From Larkinella rosea (GTDB lineage: Bacteria > Bacteroidota > Bacteroidia > Cytophagales > Spirosomataceae), in assembly GCF_003858635.1 (NCBI RefSeq), contig NZ_RQJO01000007.1, positions 1,241,941 to 1,305,940 of the forward strand: 64,000 bases of DNA. Direction: 5' to 3'. The notes below the pieces were generated by a model. That model was given only the letters and a program-made list of their open reading frames with translations, was not told where the DNA came from and ran no database searches. Of this stretch, positions 42,540 to 51,962 are shown piece after piece (the first letter of the stretch is position 1; every line of letters starts with the position of its first letter). The translations under genes and the position numbers were made by a program.

Positions 42540-45386
42540 ATGCCAGCACCCCGCCCCACCTTCAACCCGCCTTACGACATTCACCTGTTGCGGGGACAAA
42601 CCATCGAATTGTCCGGTTTGCTGGAGATCGACCGGACCACGGCTGCGGACTTCATTGATGCGAATGCAACTATCAAATACGGTTTTCAGACCAGCTTCAA
42701 CGCATCAGCCAACCTGAAAATTACGGCCACCATCGGCAATGCGGCCAGCCGAAAACCGACCTGCACGATTGCCCTGAATGCCACGGCCCCGACCAATCCA
42801 AAATTCCAGATCAGCAGTTTTCTGGTCTACGTCATCGTTACAGACACGTCCGACAATTCCACGAGCGAAACGGCGCTCCGGATTCACGTTCACCAATCGA
42901 TCCAGGATGTCTGGATGACGCCCGACCCCTTCACGGTTTATCAGGGAATGAAAGACGCCCGGGCCGGGTTATACGCCCATTTCGATGATGGCGTGGTGGC
43001 CGAAATTGGGGACATTTATTTCGGCGACAATGGGGGCGTGGTGCCGTATACAATCACGAATAAACCCCAGATTACGTGGAAATGCACCACGGCATCCAGC
43101 CTCATCAATGCGAACGGAAAAATAACCACCGGCCAGCTCTCCGGCGATTTCCCGGTGAGCGTCAGCGTGAAATACGGCACCAAAACCGTTTCTGCCACCG
43201 GAAAAATCCGGGTTTCGACCAATCTGTCGGCGAACCAAACCGCCATTCGGGCCGAGCTGGTTACCACCGGTGGAAGCCCCGGTTTTTCGCGACTAAATGA
43301 GGTTCCGAATATACTTTTCCTGTCCGAAGGCTTTACGGACTCCGGCGTTTTCGAGGACATGGTGAACAATTACGTCGCCGATCTGGTCAAGAATAAAATC
43401 ACCTCGCCTTTCGATCAGCTCAAAGGTTCCATCAATTTCTGGAAAGCGTTTGTCCCCTCGCGCGAAGTCGGCTTGACGCACCGGAGCGTGCTGGAAGTCT
43501 ACGCATCCGGCACGACTCTGAATGCGTACAGCCTCAGTGTTCCGGCCAAACCGGAAAGCGATGACGCCAGCACCTGGACAGCCGAAAATCTCCTGTATTT
43601 TGTCGGCGTTCCGCTGAAAAGCGACGAAGCCGTCGACGATGCGGTGTTGCGGCTTCGCTGGGAAAACACGACCCGGTTAACGGCGGCCCAACTCGATGTC
43701 CTTTTCAGTGTGGACAATGCCCTGGTTTTCGGCTGGAAATCGAGCGCCGACCGGCGGCTGCCCGATGCGACGGATTCAGCCTTCGGGATCAGTGTCAATG
43801 ATTACACAGCGGCCGCCCAGGATGAAAAATATGAGTTAATCAATTTTGACATTCGCCGGGTGCAGCGGGATTTTCTGGATGGTTTTCTGGGTAGTTTGCG
43901 GGATGTGCAAAACAACCTGATCGGACCGGTTTTTGTCATGGACAAGGCCAGCGGAAACCGGGGCAAGGATTTTGATAACGTCATTTTTCTCCTGGCCACC
44001 AACGCGGGTCGGGCGCAGAACGAAACCGGTTATCTGTTCGCCGGGCTGAAATTGCCCGATGATATTACGCTAACGGGCACCCTGGCGGACTTCCGGACGT
44101 CTCGGATTCCGCCAGTGCTGCCCAGCGTATTGCCCATTATGGCGAAGGCCACCCTGACTCACGAACTGGTCCATTCCTTCGGATTGGGTGATGAGTATGG
44201 CGAGCCGAATTCCGATTATTCCAACAAGCCCATCACGGACCCGGCGGTAGCCAACTGGCCTTTTGCGAATTACACGGACGGGGTCTATCTTACCGATGAA
44301 TACAGCAATCTTCAGGCAAAACAGGATCTGGAAAGCCCGGTTACGGGGGGCGGAACCGCGCTGGACTCTTTCAAAATCAAATGGCGGTATCCGCGCATCC
44401 GGAAATGTTCGCTGGTGACGGCGGTCAGTCTGTCGGTCAGCGACATTGTGATGACTTTAAAATCACCCAAAGCCGATTTCAAAGTGAATGAGACGGTTTT
44501 CTTCCGAAAAAGGCGCGTAAACCGGTTTCAGATGCGGGTGTACGACGAAAAATACAAGGTCGAAGCCGACATTGTGAGCCCGGCAACGCTGGCCGAGGAG
44601 TTTATCAAATACTACGTCAAAGTCAAATCGATCGATTCGGCCAACAATAAAATCACTATCAAAAGCGATTTCGGCACGACGGCGGTTGCGGTGGAGTTGA
44701 AGGCCGGGCAAACCCGGTTTTTCAAGGTTGGTCAGCGTCTGGGCATTTTTGAAAGACGGGTTTTTGATCCGATTTACACGGTTTTACGAACGCCCGCAGC
44801 CACCGCCGGACAACCCGACCTTCAGACGCTTTCACTGTCCCCCGAAATGAAAGTCAAGTCGGTTACGGCCACAACGGTTACGCTCCAGACCGTGGGGACA
44901 ACTCCCCTGACTGCGGATTTAACGACGATCCAGCCGAACGAAGAACTGCTGCTCTACGCCGTTGTGGAGGCTCCGCAGAAACACCGCAGTGCGCAGTATC
45001 CATTTGCCGAGCTGACCGCCAAACCGGTACTCGATTACCTGAAAGCCAATCCGTTTCCGTTGAACGCCAATCCGGCGCACCAGGAAATCATTGATACCAG
45101 CATCGTTTCCAATTCCTCGTTGCCGCAAAGTCTGGTGCCCTGTTGTTCGCGCCGGAAGAAGGAAATCGTCGGTCTGTTCAGCGGGGGAATGACCCGGCAC
45201 GGTGGCATTTACCACCCCGCGGCCAAATGCCTGATGTTCACGACAACCGAGGAGGACGACAAAAAGAACCAGCATTACCTCGAATTGTGCGCCGTCTGCC
45301 GCTACACATTGATCAATATGATTGACCCAACGCGGTTTGCCAAATTCGATGAGGATTACATGAGCCGTAAAATATATCCGGATTAA
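42540..45386 (+). CDS. M64-family metalloprotease, large paralog 3
   Basis: A 948-residue paralog with its own copy of the promoter cassette. The order is as in the others: PPYDIHLLRGQ, Ig-like domain (VWMTPDPFTVY), NILFLSEGFTDSG, zinc site HELVHSFGLGDEYG (H541, E542, H545), beta-rich insertion, and VPCCSRRKKEIVGLFSGG ... CLM ... LCAVCRYTL. The loop after CLM is longer and Lys/Asp-rich compared with the CLMRH/CMMRH of the other two. No signal peptide. It is the last complete member of the tandem array. Confidence 0.85.
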   Translation: MPAPRPTFNPPYDIHLLRGQTIELSGLLEIDRTTAADFIDANATIKYGFQTSFNASANLKITATIGNAASRKPTCTIALNATAPTNPKFQISSFLVYVIVTDTSDNSTSETALRIHVHQSIQDVWMTPDPFTVYQGMKDARAGLYAHFDDGVVAEIGDIYFGDNGGVVPYTITNKPQITWKCTTASSLINANGKITTGQLSGDFPVSVSVKYGTKTVSATGKIRVSTNLSANQTAIRAELVTTGGSPGFSRLNEVPNILFLSEGFTDSGVFEDMVNNYVADLVKNKITSPFDQLKGSINFWKAFVPSREVGLTHRSVLEVYASGTTLNAYSLSVPAKPESDDASTWTAENLLYFVGVPLKSDEAVDDAVLRLRWENTTRLTAAQLDVLFSVDNALVFGWKSSADRRLPDATDSAFGISVNDYTAAAQDEKYELINFDIRRVQRDFLDGFLGSLRDVQNNLIGPVFVMDKASGNRGKDFDNVIFLLATNAGRAQNETGYLFAGLKLPDDITLTGTLADFRTSRIPPVLPSVLPIMAKATLTHELVHSFGLGDEYGEPNSDYSNKPITDPAVANWPFANYTDGVYLTDEYSNLQAKQDLESPVTGGGTALDSFKIKWRYPRIRKCSLVTAVSLSVSDIVMTLKSPKADFKVNETVFFRKRRVNRFQMRVYDEKYKVEADIVSPATLAEEFIKYYVKVKSIDSANNKITIKSDFGTTAVAVELKAGQTRFFKVGQRLGIFERRVFDPIYTVLRTPAATAGQPDLQTLSLSPEMKVKSVTATTVTLQTVGTTPLTADLTTIQPNEELLLYAVVEAPQKHRSAQYPFAELTAKPVLDYLKANPFPLNANPAHQEIIDTSIVSNSSLPQSLVPCCSRRKKEIVGLFSGGMTRHGGIYHPAAKCLMFTTTEEDDKKNQHYLELCAVCRYTLINMIDPTRFAKFDEDYMSRKIYPD

Positions 45387-45404
45387 GCCCACAGCCGTTC
45401 ACTC

Positions 45405-45452
45405 AATTTCTATAAAAGCCTATGGGAGAATTGGTTACTTTCAACGACTTGT
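45405..45452 (+). promoter_or_regulatory. Repeated promoter cassette, copy C (before the DUF6603 operon)
   Basis: Begins AATTTCTATAAAAGCCTATG and continues AGAATTGGTTACTTTCAACG. It is nearly identical to copy B. It starts 18 bases after the stop of paralog 3 and lies 125 bases before the ATG of the DUF6603-like gene, a longer leader than in copies A and B. Confidence 0.75.
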
Positions 45453-45479
45453 CCTAATCCTTTTTCTAGCCGCTAGGCT

Positions 45480-45529
45480 CCGGTTTGCGCCCCTTCCGAC
45501 GATCACCTGCCGCGTGGCAGTCGGTTCAG
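45480..45529 (+). pseudogene. Fossil start of a fourth M64 gene
   Basis: CCGGTTTGCGCCCCTTCCGA and the 30 bases that follow align with the 5' end of M64 gene 2 (from about 39536, CCGGTTTACGCCCCCTTACG, encoding the PPYDVHLLRGQSFQ segment). The alignment has point changes and a one-base deletion that breaks the frame. It sits just behind promoter cassette C, where an M64 start codon would be expected. The rest of the copy is gone, replaced by the DUF6603-like gene. Confidence 0.65.
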
Positions 45530-45577
45530 GTGAAAAAACAACGCTAAGCTGGCTTTAACCATTTATCCCTAACTGGC

Positions 45578-48500
45578 ATGGGAACACTTGAAGAACTCGG
45601 AAAACACCTGGCGCTGGCCGTCCAGCCGCTGAAAGAAGCCGTGAGTGATCCCGACCATTTTCGGATTTTTATGTACCGGATGGGCTGGGGCGTCAACGGA
45701 ATTCCGCCTTCCTACGCCAATCTGATCGCGAAGGTCGACGAAGCCATTGCCAGTCTGGAAGCCCTGCTCGCTGACCCCGACCCGGCCAAAGCGATGGCGG
45801 TTTTCGGGAAAATCAAGGCGGTTTACCAGGCCATTGAAGCCATCAGCGAAGCCCCGCCGGGCGTGGTAGATGTACCGGTTTTTCTGGACGAAATCCGTGA
45901 ACGGCTTTTTGAAATCCTCATCGTCGATTACCTGACCGAAGCCTGGCCGTTCTTGCTCAACTTCTTCAAAATGACCGGCGTAATCGAGCAGATTCCCGTG
46001 CGCGCCCCCGCCGACCGCAGCCGCCCGTCGTTCATCCGGTTCAAGTTGAACTGGAATCGCATTCCCGAAATCCTGACCCAGCCCGACCGCTTGCCGGAAT
46101 TTATTTACGGCTGGGGAACGCCCCGGTTTAATTTCGAACTCTTTGCCGAGCATTTCCTCGAACTGGTTTACGCCCTGCGCATTCCGGTTTCGCTGGCCCG
46201 GCTCGACGACGAAACCAGTTACCTCTACCTCGATTTTCCGACCAGCAATCCCCGCAATCCGCGCATCCGGCAGTTCATCGAAATTGCGTTTGCGTACCTC
46301 AACATCGAAGGGGAAGACCGGCCGCTGGGCCTTTCAATCCTGGATTTGCCCGCAGTAAACAACAAGTTGCCAGGTATCATCATTCAACCCGCGCTACCCG
46401 CCCAGATCGGCGCCGTACTGCGGATTCGGGAGGATGTCAACCTGCTGATCAAGGCCCAATCCAACATTGCTGCGCTGTTTGGCATTCTGATTCGCCCCAA
46501 CGAGATCACCGTCAAATACCCGTTTCAGGACGGCCAACTGCCTTCCGCCGGTTTTGGTGCGGGTGTCGAATACGCGCCCGCGCTGGCAAAAACCGTGGTG
46601 GGCAGTGACGGCGGCACCCGACTGGAACTAAAGGGTGGTTCGCTCGAATTCAATTTTCTGTTCAACGGCAACGACCCCGAACTCAAGATTGGCGGCTCGC
46701 TCCGCGACTTTGCACTCGTCCTGAAAGCCAGCGATACCGACAGTTTTATCCGCAAAATTATCGGCGACAGTGAAACCCGGATTCCGTTCACGCTCGGCTT
46801 CGAATGGTCGAACAAACACGGCATCAAGTTTACGGGCGGGGGCGGTTTTGAAGTGGCGGTTTACCCCCATTTACGACTCGGACCGATTTCGATTGAAGAA
46901 CTCCTGATCCGCTTGTACGGCGAAACCAGTCCGAAACCGGCGGCCAAACTCGAAGTTGGCACCAGCATCAAGGGCGAACTCGGCCCCATCACCTTCGTCG
47001 TTCAGAACATCGGCCTCGGCCTGACTACCACCTTCGACGGCGGCAATGCCGGGCCGTTCGACATCGGTCTGGGTTTCAAACCACCCACGGGCGTCGGGCT
47101 GGCCGTCGATGGCGGAGGCTTTTCCGGGGGCGGTTTTCTGTTTTTCGACGATGCCAAAAAAGAATACGCCGGAGGACTGGAACTTACTTTTTCGGAGACA
47201 ATTTCCCTCAACGCCATCGGTATTCTGACCACGCGGATGCCCGATGGCAGCGACGGTTTTTCGCTGCTTATTATCATCACAGCGGAATTTACGCCCATTC
47301 AGCTCAGCTTCGGTTTCACGCTCAACGGCGTCGGCGGTTTGCTCGGCATCAACCGGACGTACCTCGTCGACGAAATCCAGAAAGGGGTTTACGACGGTTC
47401 GCTCAATTCCGTGTTATTCCCGCAGAACATCGTCGCCAACGCCACCCGGATCATCAACGACCTGAAGCGGATTTTTCCGCCCAAAACCGGTCATTACCTG
47501 GTGGCGCCGATGGCCAAAATTGGCTGGGGAACGCCCACGCTCATCAGCATCGAACTCGGTTTGTTGCTGGAAATTCCGCGACCCGGTTTTGCGATTCTGG
47601 GCGTTCTGCGCATGAATTTGCCCGAAGAACGCATTGCCATCGTTAAAATTCAGGTCAATTTCTTCGGCGAACTGGATTTTGACAAAGGCCAGATTTCGTT
47701 CGATGCCTCGCTGATCGATTCCCGGATTCTGACCTTCACGCTGACCGGCGACATGGCGTTGCGGCTGTATTACAAGGAAAATCCCAATTTTCTGGTCTCG
47801 ATGGGCGGTTTTCATCCCGCTTACACGCCCCCGCCGATGAATTTACCGACTCTGAAACGGCTGAGTCTGGTGATTTTTTCGGGCGATCCGAGCCTGAAAG
47901 CGGAGTCGTACTTTGCCGTTACGTCCAATACCGTTCAGTTTGGTTCAAAAATCGAGTTGTCGGCCAACGCCAGCGTCTTCAACGTCTACGGTTTTCTGTC
48001 GCTCGACGTGCTGATCCAGTTTTCGCCGTTTTATTTCATTGCCGAAGTGGCCGCCATGCTGGCGGTTCGGTCCGGATCTTCCACCCTGTTCAGCGTCAAA
48101 CTTCAGCTCACGCTCGAGGGTCCCACGCCCTGGCACGCGAAAGGAAAAGCTTCGTTCGAAATTGGGTTCATCTTTACCGTCACCATTTCCGTTCATTTCT
48201 ACAAAACCTTCGGAGAACGGCGCAACGACATCCTGCCGCCCGTTCGGGTGATCGATAAACTGCGGGAAGCCCTGGGGAATTCGGGCAACTGGAAAGCCGA
48301 CCTGCCCGTTGGCAATCAATTCGTTACGCTGCGGGAATTGCCAACCGACAACGATGCGCTGATTCTGCATCCGTTTGGCACGCTGACCGTAACGCAGAAA
48401 ATTGTGCCGCTGCGGCTGGACATCGCCCGGTTTGGCTACCAGCTTCCCGAAGGTCCGCGCCGGTTTGAGATCACGAAAGCGCGAATGGGAACCGCCGAAG

Positions 48501-48991
48501 AAACACCCTCGACTTTCGAGAAAGAACAGTTTGCTCCGGCGCAGTTCATTGAAATGACCGACGCGCAAAAGCTCGCCCGCCCTTCGTTCGAACCGTTTGA
48601 TGCCGGGGTCCGGATCGGTGGTTCGAATCAGTTGAAAAGCTCCTACGCCGTCGGACTCGACGTGACGTATGAACTGGTTTATGTGCCCGAAAAACAAAAG
48701 AAAAAACGAGTCGTGTTTGATCGGAGCCTGTTCGGCTTGTACCTGGGCCACAACGCTATCGCCCGGTCTTCGCTGGCGGAAGTCAAACGAAAACCGTCGG
48801 TTCTGGGCGCGGAAAAAGTCACGATCAAACCGGAGACGTTCGCCATCGCCACCTCGTCTTCGCTCCAGGTTCACCAGCAGATGATCTTCGAAACCGAAAC
48901 CGAAGCGCAGGCAGCCCTCAGTAAGCTGATCCGCCAGGACGCCGGTTTCGCAGACGAACTCCAGGTCGTGCCCTCCTATCAACTCAATTAA
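45578..48991 (+). CDS. DUF6603-like giant beta-rich protein
   Basis: A 1137-residue protein without a signal peptide. Residues about 1-160 are helical (MGTLEELGKHLALAVQPLKE). The remainder is beta-rich with many Gly-containing strands. The segment GFTLNGVGGLLGINRTY, followed by DGSLNSVLFPQNIVANATRI, PMAKIGWGTPTLISIELGLL, LTGDMALRLYY and SMGGFHPAYTPP, corresponds to what I recall of DUF6603 proteins, large bacterial proteins of unknown function; this could not be checked. The later part (GPTPWHAKGKASFEI) continues the pattern. It heads a four-gene run (gaps 58, 6 and 14 bp). No catalytic motif is visible; a structural or carrier role is only a guess. Confidence 0.72.
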   Translation: MGTLEELGKHLALAVQPLKEAVSDPDHFRIFMYRMGWGVNGIPPSYANLIAKVDEAIASLEALLADPDPAKAMAVFGKIKAVYQAIEAISEAPPGVVDVPVFLDEIRERLFEILIVDYLTEAWPFLLNFFKMTGVIEQIPVRAPADRSRPSFIRFKLNWNRIPEILTQPDRLPEFIYGWGTPRFNFELFAEHFLELVYALRIPVSLARLDDETSYLYLDFPTSNPRNPRIRQFIEIAFAYLNIEGEDRPLGLSILDLPAVNNKLPGIIIQPALPAQIGAVLRIREDVNLLIKAQSNIAALFGILIRPNEITVKYPFQDGQLPSAGFGAGVEYAPALAKTVVGSDGGTRLELKGGSLEFNFLFNGNDPELKIGGSLRDFALVLKASDTDSFIRKIIGDSETRIPFTLGFEWSNKHGIKFTGGGGFEVAVYPHLRLGPISIEELLIRLYGETSPKPAAKLEVGTSIKGELGPITFVVQNIGLGLTTTFDGGNAGPFDIGLGFKPPTGVGLAVDGGGFSGGGFLFFDDAKKEYAGGLELTFSETISLNAIGILTTRMPDGSDGFSLLIIITAEFTPIQLSFGFTLNGVGGLLGINRTYLVDEIQKGVYDGSLNSVLFPQNIVANATRIINDLKRIFPPKTGHYLVAPMAKIGWGTPTLISIELGLLLEIPRPGFAILGVLRMNLPEERIAIVKIQVNFFGELDFDKGQISFDASLIDSRILTFTLTGDMALRLYYKENPNFLVSMGGFHPAYTPPPMNLPTLKRLSLVIFSGDPSLKAESYFAVTSNTVQFGSKIELSANASVFNVYGFLSLDVLIQFSPFYFIAEVAAMLAVRSGSSTLFSVKLQLTLEGPTPWHAKGKASFEIGFIFTVTISVHFYKTFGERRNDILPPVRVIDKLREALGNSGNWKADLPVGNQFVTLRELPTDNDALILHPFGTLTVTQKIVPLRLDIARFGYQLPEGPRRFEITKARMGTAEETPSTFEKEQFAPAQFIEMTDAQKLARPSFEPFDAGVRIGGSNQLKSSYAVGLDVTYELVYVPEKQKKKRVVFDRSLFGLYLGHNAIARSSLAEVKRKPSVLGAEKVTIKPETFAIATSSSLQVHQQMIFETETEAQAALSKLIRQDAGFADELQVVPSYQLN

Positions 48992-49028
48992 AACTCTGAT
49001 TTACTCCGCTTAACTCTGCGAAACAACT
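48990..49028 (+). repeat. Single arm of the intergenic CTCCGCT-AACTC repeat
   Basis: AAACTCTGATTTACTCCGCT and the next 19 bases align with 11857-11894, the right half of the hairpin after the esterase gene (AAACTCTGTTTTTCTCCGCT...). Here the opposite arm is missing, so no hairpin forms and transcription can pass from the DUF6603-like gene to the next. Confidence 0.6.
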
Positions 49029-49049
49029 TCTTTTCAACTCCTGAAAACC

Positions 49050-51956
49050 ATGCCCTTAGCCCGCTATACCTTTCTCCCCTGGCTCCGTCGCGGAATCGCT
49101 AACCAGCTCACCCAGGCCACCACGACGGCCAGGGCGCAAGTGAACGTCAGCCTGGAAATCAACAGCGACGCGGCCAACCCGATTTCAAAAACTGTCAGCC
49201 TGATCGGGCCGGGCGATGTCATCGGCATCAATCAGAAGATGATCGTTCGCACCGATCCGAGGAATCTGATCACTGATTTTGAACCCAATTACCTGGCGTC
49301 CATTGAGTTTTACGACGAAGATTTTCCCTGGCGATACACGCCCGATATCGAGCGAACCAACCACCGGCTCACGCCCTGGATTTTCCTGATGGTGCTGAAA
49401 GAAACCGAGTTCGAAAATATCAACACCGGTAATCGCCCGTTGTCGGCTATTAAACTCAAGGCGAACCGGAACGACGTTCTGCCTCCGCCCGACGATGCCT
49501 GGGCCTGGGCGCATACCCACCTGAACGAGCCCATCGACCATCCGGGCAATCAACCCAATCTGGGCCAACTAAACACCCTGCTGGCCAACCAGCCCGACCG
49601 GGGTGTTGCGCGGTTGTTGTGCCCCCGCCACCTGGAATCCAACACGGCCTACCACGCTTTCCTGATTCCGACCTTTGAAATTGGCAGAAAAGCCGGGCTG
49701 GGCGAACCCGTGGCCGATTCCGACCCGGCTTTGGCGTTTTCGTGGGCGAAAGATGAAACCGGGGAAAAAGAATTTCCGGTCTATTACCGCTGGTTTTTCA
49801 AAACCGCTGCCGGTGGCGATTTTGAAACGCTGGTCCGGCTTTTGCAACCCCGCGACATGGATAAACGCGTCGGAATCCGGGACATGGACGTACAGGCACC
49901 CGGTTTTGGAATGGGTACCGTGCAGGTTTCGCCCGACAATACCGTGGGGCTTGAAGGGGCTTTGCTGGCTCCCACTACGAAGCGAAAACCCGAAGGCAAA
50001 TTCAACGATGCCAGCGATTTTCCGGAGAAGATCCAGCCCATTCTGAACCGTTCCGAGACGCTGATCGAAGCCAATCCCACGGCTGATCCGGTGGTTACTC
50101 CGCCCCTGTACGGAAAATGGCACGCGCTGACTTCCAAACTTCAACTCGAAGACAGTCAGCAAAACTGGGTTCATGAGTTGAATCAGGACCCGCGCTACCG
50201 CGCACCGGCCGGAATGGGAACGCTTGTCGTGCAGAAAAATCAGGAGGAATACATGCGCAAAGCCTGGCAGCAGATTGGCGACGTGCTGTCGGCCAACCAG
50301 AAAATCCGGTTTACGCAGGTGGCCATGCTGGCGAGTGCGACGCTGCAAAAAAAACACCTGTCGACGCTGGACGACAGCCAGACGCTGGCCATCACCAGTA
50401 ACCTCCACAAAAAAGTAATCGGCGGAACAAATACGGTTCATTACCTGATCCAGCAAAGCACGGTTCCTTCCGCCACCCTCAGCGGTGCGTTCCGGAAAGT
50501 GGTCAGTCCGCAACGGATGACGGCCAAGCGGTTTTCAATTGCGACACCCCAAAACTTTACGAGGCTCTTTCAGTCGCTGAATGTGGGTAAAATCACGGCG
50601 GCCCCCGCCAAAACCGTACCGTCAGCGACCCGGACTTTACCAGCCGAAGTAATCCAACGACTTGATTTCAAGGCTGATGCCTTGCGAAGAATCCCGGCCC
50701 GGGCTCAGTTTGAAATGCTGGTACCCGGCAAATTACCGGCGAGAACGACCGGCGATGGAACGGTGGAAATTAAAGTCGGCGCCGATTTTCGGAAAGCCGT
50801 GGCCGGTTTGCACAAACTGATGGAGGTGCAGGTAGCGCCCCCGCCCACCCGGAATTCGGTGGCCCAATCGCTGGCTGCCCAGATGAAGCAAGCGCTCGAT
50901 CCGTTCGAAAATTTTCGCAAACGCGTCCTGGCTGGAATCACGAAAGGCGAAACTGCGCCCGAAAAGCTGGATCAGGTCATGGCGTATCCCGACATCGCCG
51001 ACGCCATGTATGAACCGCTGGTGGCGGCTAACAAGGAGTTTTTTGTCCCGAATCTGAACCTGATTCCGCCCAACACCATTTCGCTGATGATTCCCAATCA
51101 GCCCTTTATCGAATCGTATATGGTGGGAATCAACCACGAATTCATGCGGGAACTGCTCTGGCGCGAGTACCCGACCGACCAGCGCGGCACGCCCTTCCGG
51201 CAATTCTGGAAACCGTTCGGAACCACTTCGATGGCCTCCATGACGCCGAAAGCACAGGCCGAAAAACTAAAGGATATTCCGCCGATTCACCAATGGCTGA
51301 CCGCGCCCAAAACGCATCTGGGGGACCACAATCAACGTCAAACCGCCAATCCGGCCGAAAATCCGTCGCTGGTGCTGGTCATCAAAGGCGATTTGCTGAA
51401 ACGGTACTCGAACACGGTGATTTACGCGCAGGAAGCGCAGTGGGGAACCGACGCCGACAACGCCAACCGGCTCGTGCTGGTGGACACAAGCGGGCAGGCC
51501 AACCCCGACGGCGTTCACATCAAAAATCCGATTTACAAGGCTCAGATCGACCCGGACCTGCATTTTATCGGTTTTGATTTGTCGATTACTACCGCCAAAG
51601 GGCAGGTAAACGAAGAAACCGCGGCCGAAAAAAACCGCTTAGGCAACGCAAACCTGGGTTGGTTTTTCGTCATTCAGGAAGTGCCGGGCGAACCACGGTT
51701 TGGACTGGACGAAAATCAGGCGACCAACGCAAGCGAGGTAAAATGGGATAATCTTTCGTGGGAAACCCTTGGCAATCAGCGGGAAGTGATTGACATGTCG
51801 AAGCCGTTCGTGCAAAGTTTGCCGGGCAGCAATCCCGATTCCGTGAACTGGAACACCAATTCGGCGGATCTGGCGTACATCCTTTTCCAGAAACCGGTCA
51901 TGGTGGCGGTTCACGCCCGCGAGATGCTCCGGAATTTGTCCAACCCTCAAGTCTGA
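49050..51956 (+). CDS. Large conserved-looking protein of unknown function (968 aa)
   Basis: No family recognised. Starts MPLARYTFLPWLRRGIANQL, with an early beta-rich region (VSLEINSDAANPISKTVSLI) and NHRLTPWIFLMVLKETEFE. The middle (about 480-640) is Ala/Arg/Lys-rich and less ordered. The last third contains NTISLMIPNQPFIESYMVGI followed by NHEFMRELLWREYPTDQRGT and PFRQFWKPFG, a very conserved-looking block. The end holds LGNANLGWFFVIQEVPGEPR. No signal peptide, membrane segment or known active site. It sits between the DUF6603-like gene and a 1597-residue unknown (6-bp gap) and so acts with them. Confidence 0.75.
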   Translation: MPLARYTFLPWLRRGIANQLTQATTTARAQVNVSLEINSDAANPISKTVSLIGPGDVIGINQKMIVRTDPRNLITDFEPNYLASIEFYDEDFPWRYTPDIERTNHRLTPWIFLMVLKETEFENINTGNRPLSAIKLKANRNDVLPPPDDAWAWAHTHLNEPIDHPGNQPNLGQLNTLLANQPDRGVARLLCPRHLESNTAYHAFLIPTFEIGRKAGLGEPVADSDPALAFSWAKDETGEKEFPVYYRWFFKTAAGGDFETLVRLLQPRDMDKRVGIRDMDVQAPGFGMGTVQVSPDNTVGLEGALLAPTTKRKPEGKFNDASDFPEKIQPILNRSETLIEANPTADPVVTPPLYGKWHALTSKLQLEDSQQNWVHELNQDPRYRAPAGMGTLVVQKNQEEYMRKAWQQIGDVLSANQKIRFTQVAMLASATLQKKHLSTLDDSQTLAITSNLHKKVIGGTNTVHYLIQQSTVPSATLSGAFRKVVSPQRMTAKRFSIATPQNFTRLFQSLNVGKITAAPAKTVPSATRTLPAEVIQRLDFKADALRRIPARAQFEMLVPGKLPARTTGDGTVEIKVGADFRKAVAGLHKLMEVQVAPPPTRNSVAQSLAAQMKQALDPFENFRKRVLAGITKGETAPEKLDQVMAYPDIADAMYEPLVAANKEFFVPNLNLIPPNTISLMIPNQPFIESYMVGINHEFMRELLWREYPTDQRGTPFRQFWKPFGTTSMASMTPKAQAEKLKDIPPIHQWLTAPKTHLGDHNQRQTANPAENPSLVLVIKGDLLKRYSNTVIYAQEAQWGTDADNANRLVLVDTSGQANPDGVHIKNPIYKAQIDPDLHFIGFDLSITTAKGQVNEETAAEKNRLGNANLGWFFVIQEVPGEPRFGLDENQATNASEVKWDNLSWETLGNQREVIDMSKPFVQSLPGSNPDSVNWNTNSADLAYILFQKPVMVAVHAREMLRNLSNPQV

Positions 51957-51962
51957 ACCGCT

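Noticed and set aside
36644-45386. M64 genes as true IgA proteases or virulence factors
   Set aside because: The family name is historical; nothing suggests a host, and the proteins lack secretion signals and differ strongly in length.
47945-48982. Long minus-strand frames opposite the giant genes (also 45569-46153, 49569-50513, 54876-55661)
   Set aside because: GC-rich antisense shadows; the plus-strand proteins have coherent motifs and operon spacing, these do not.
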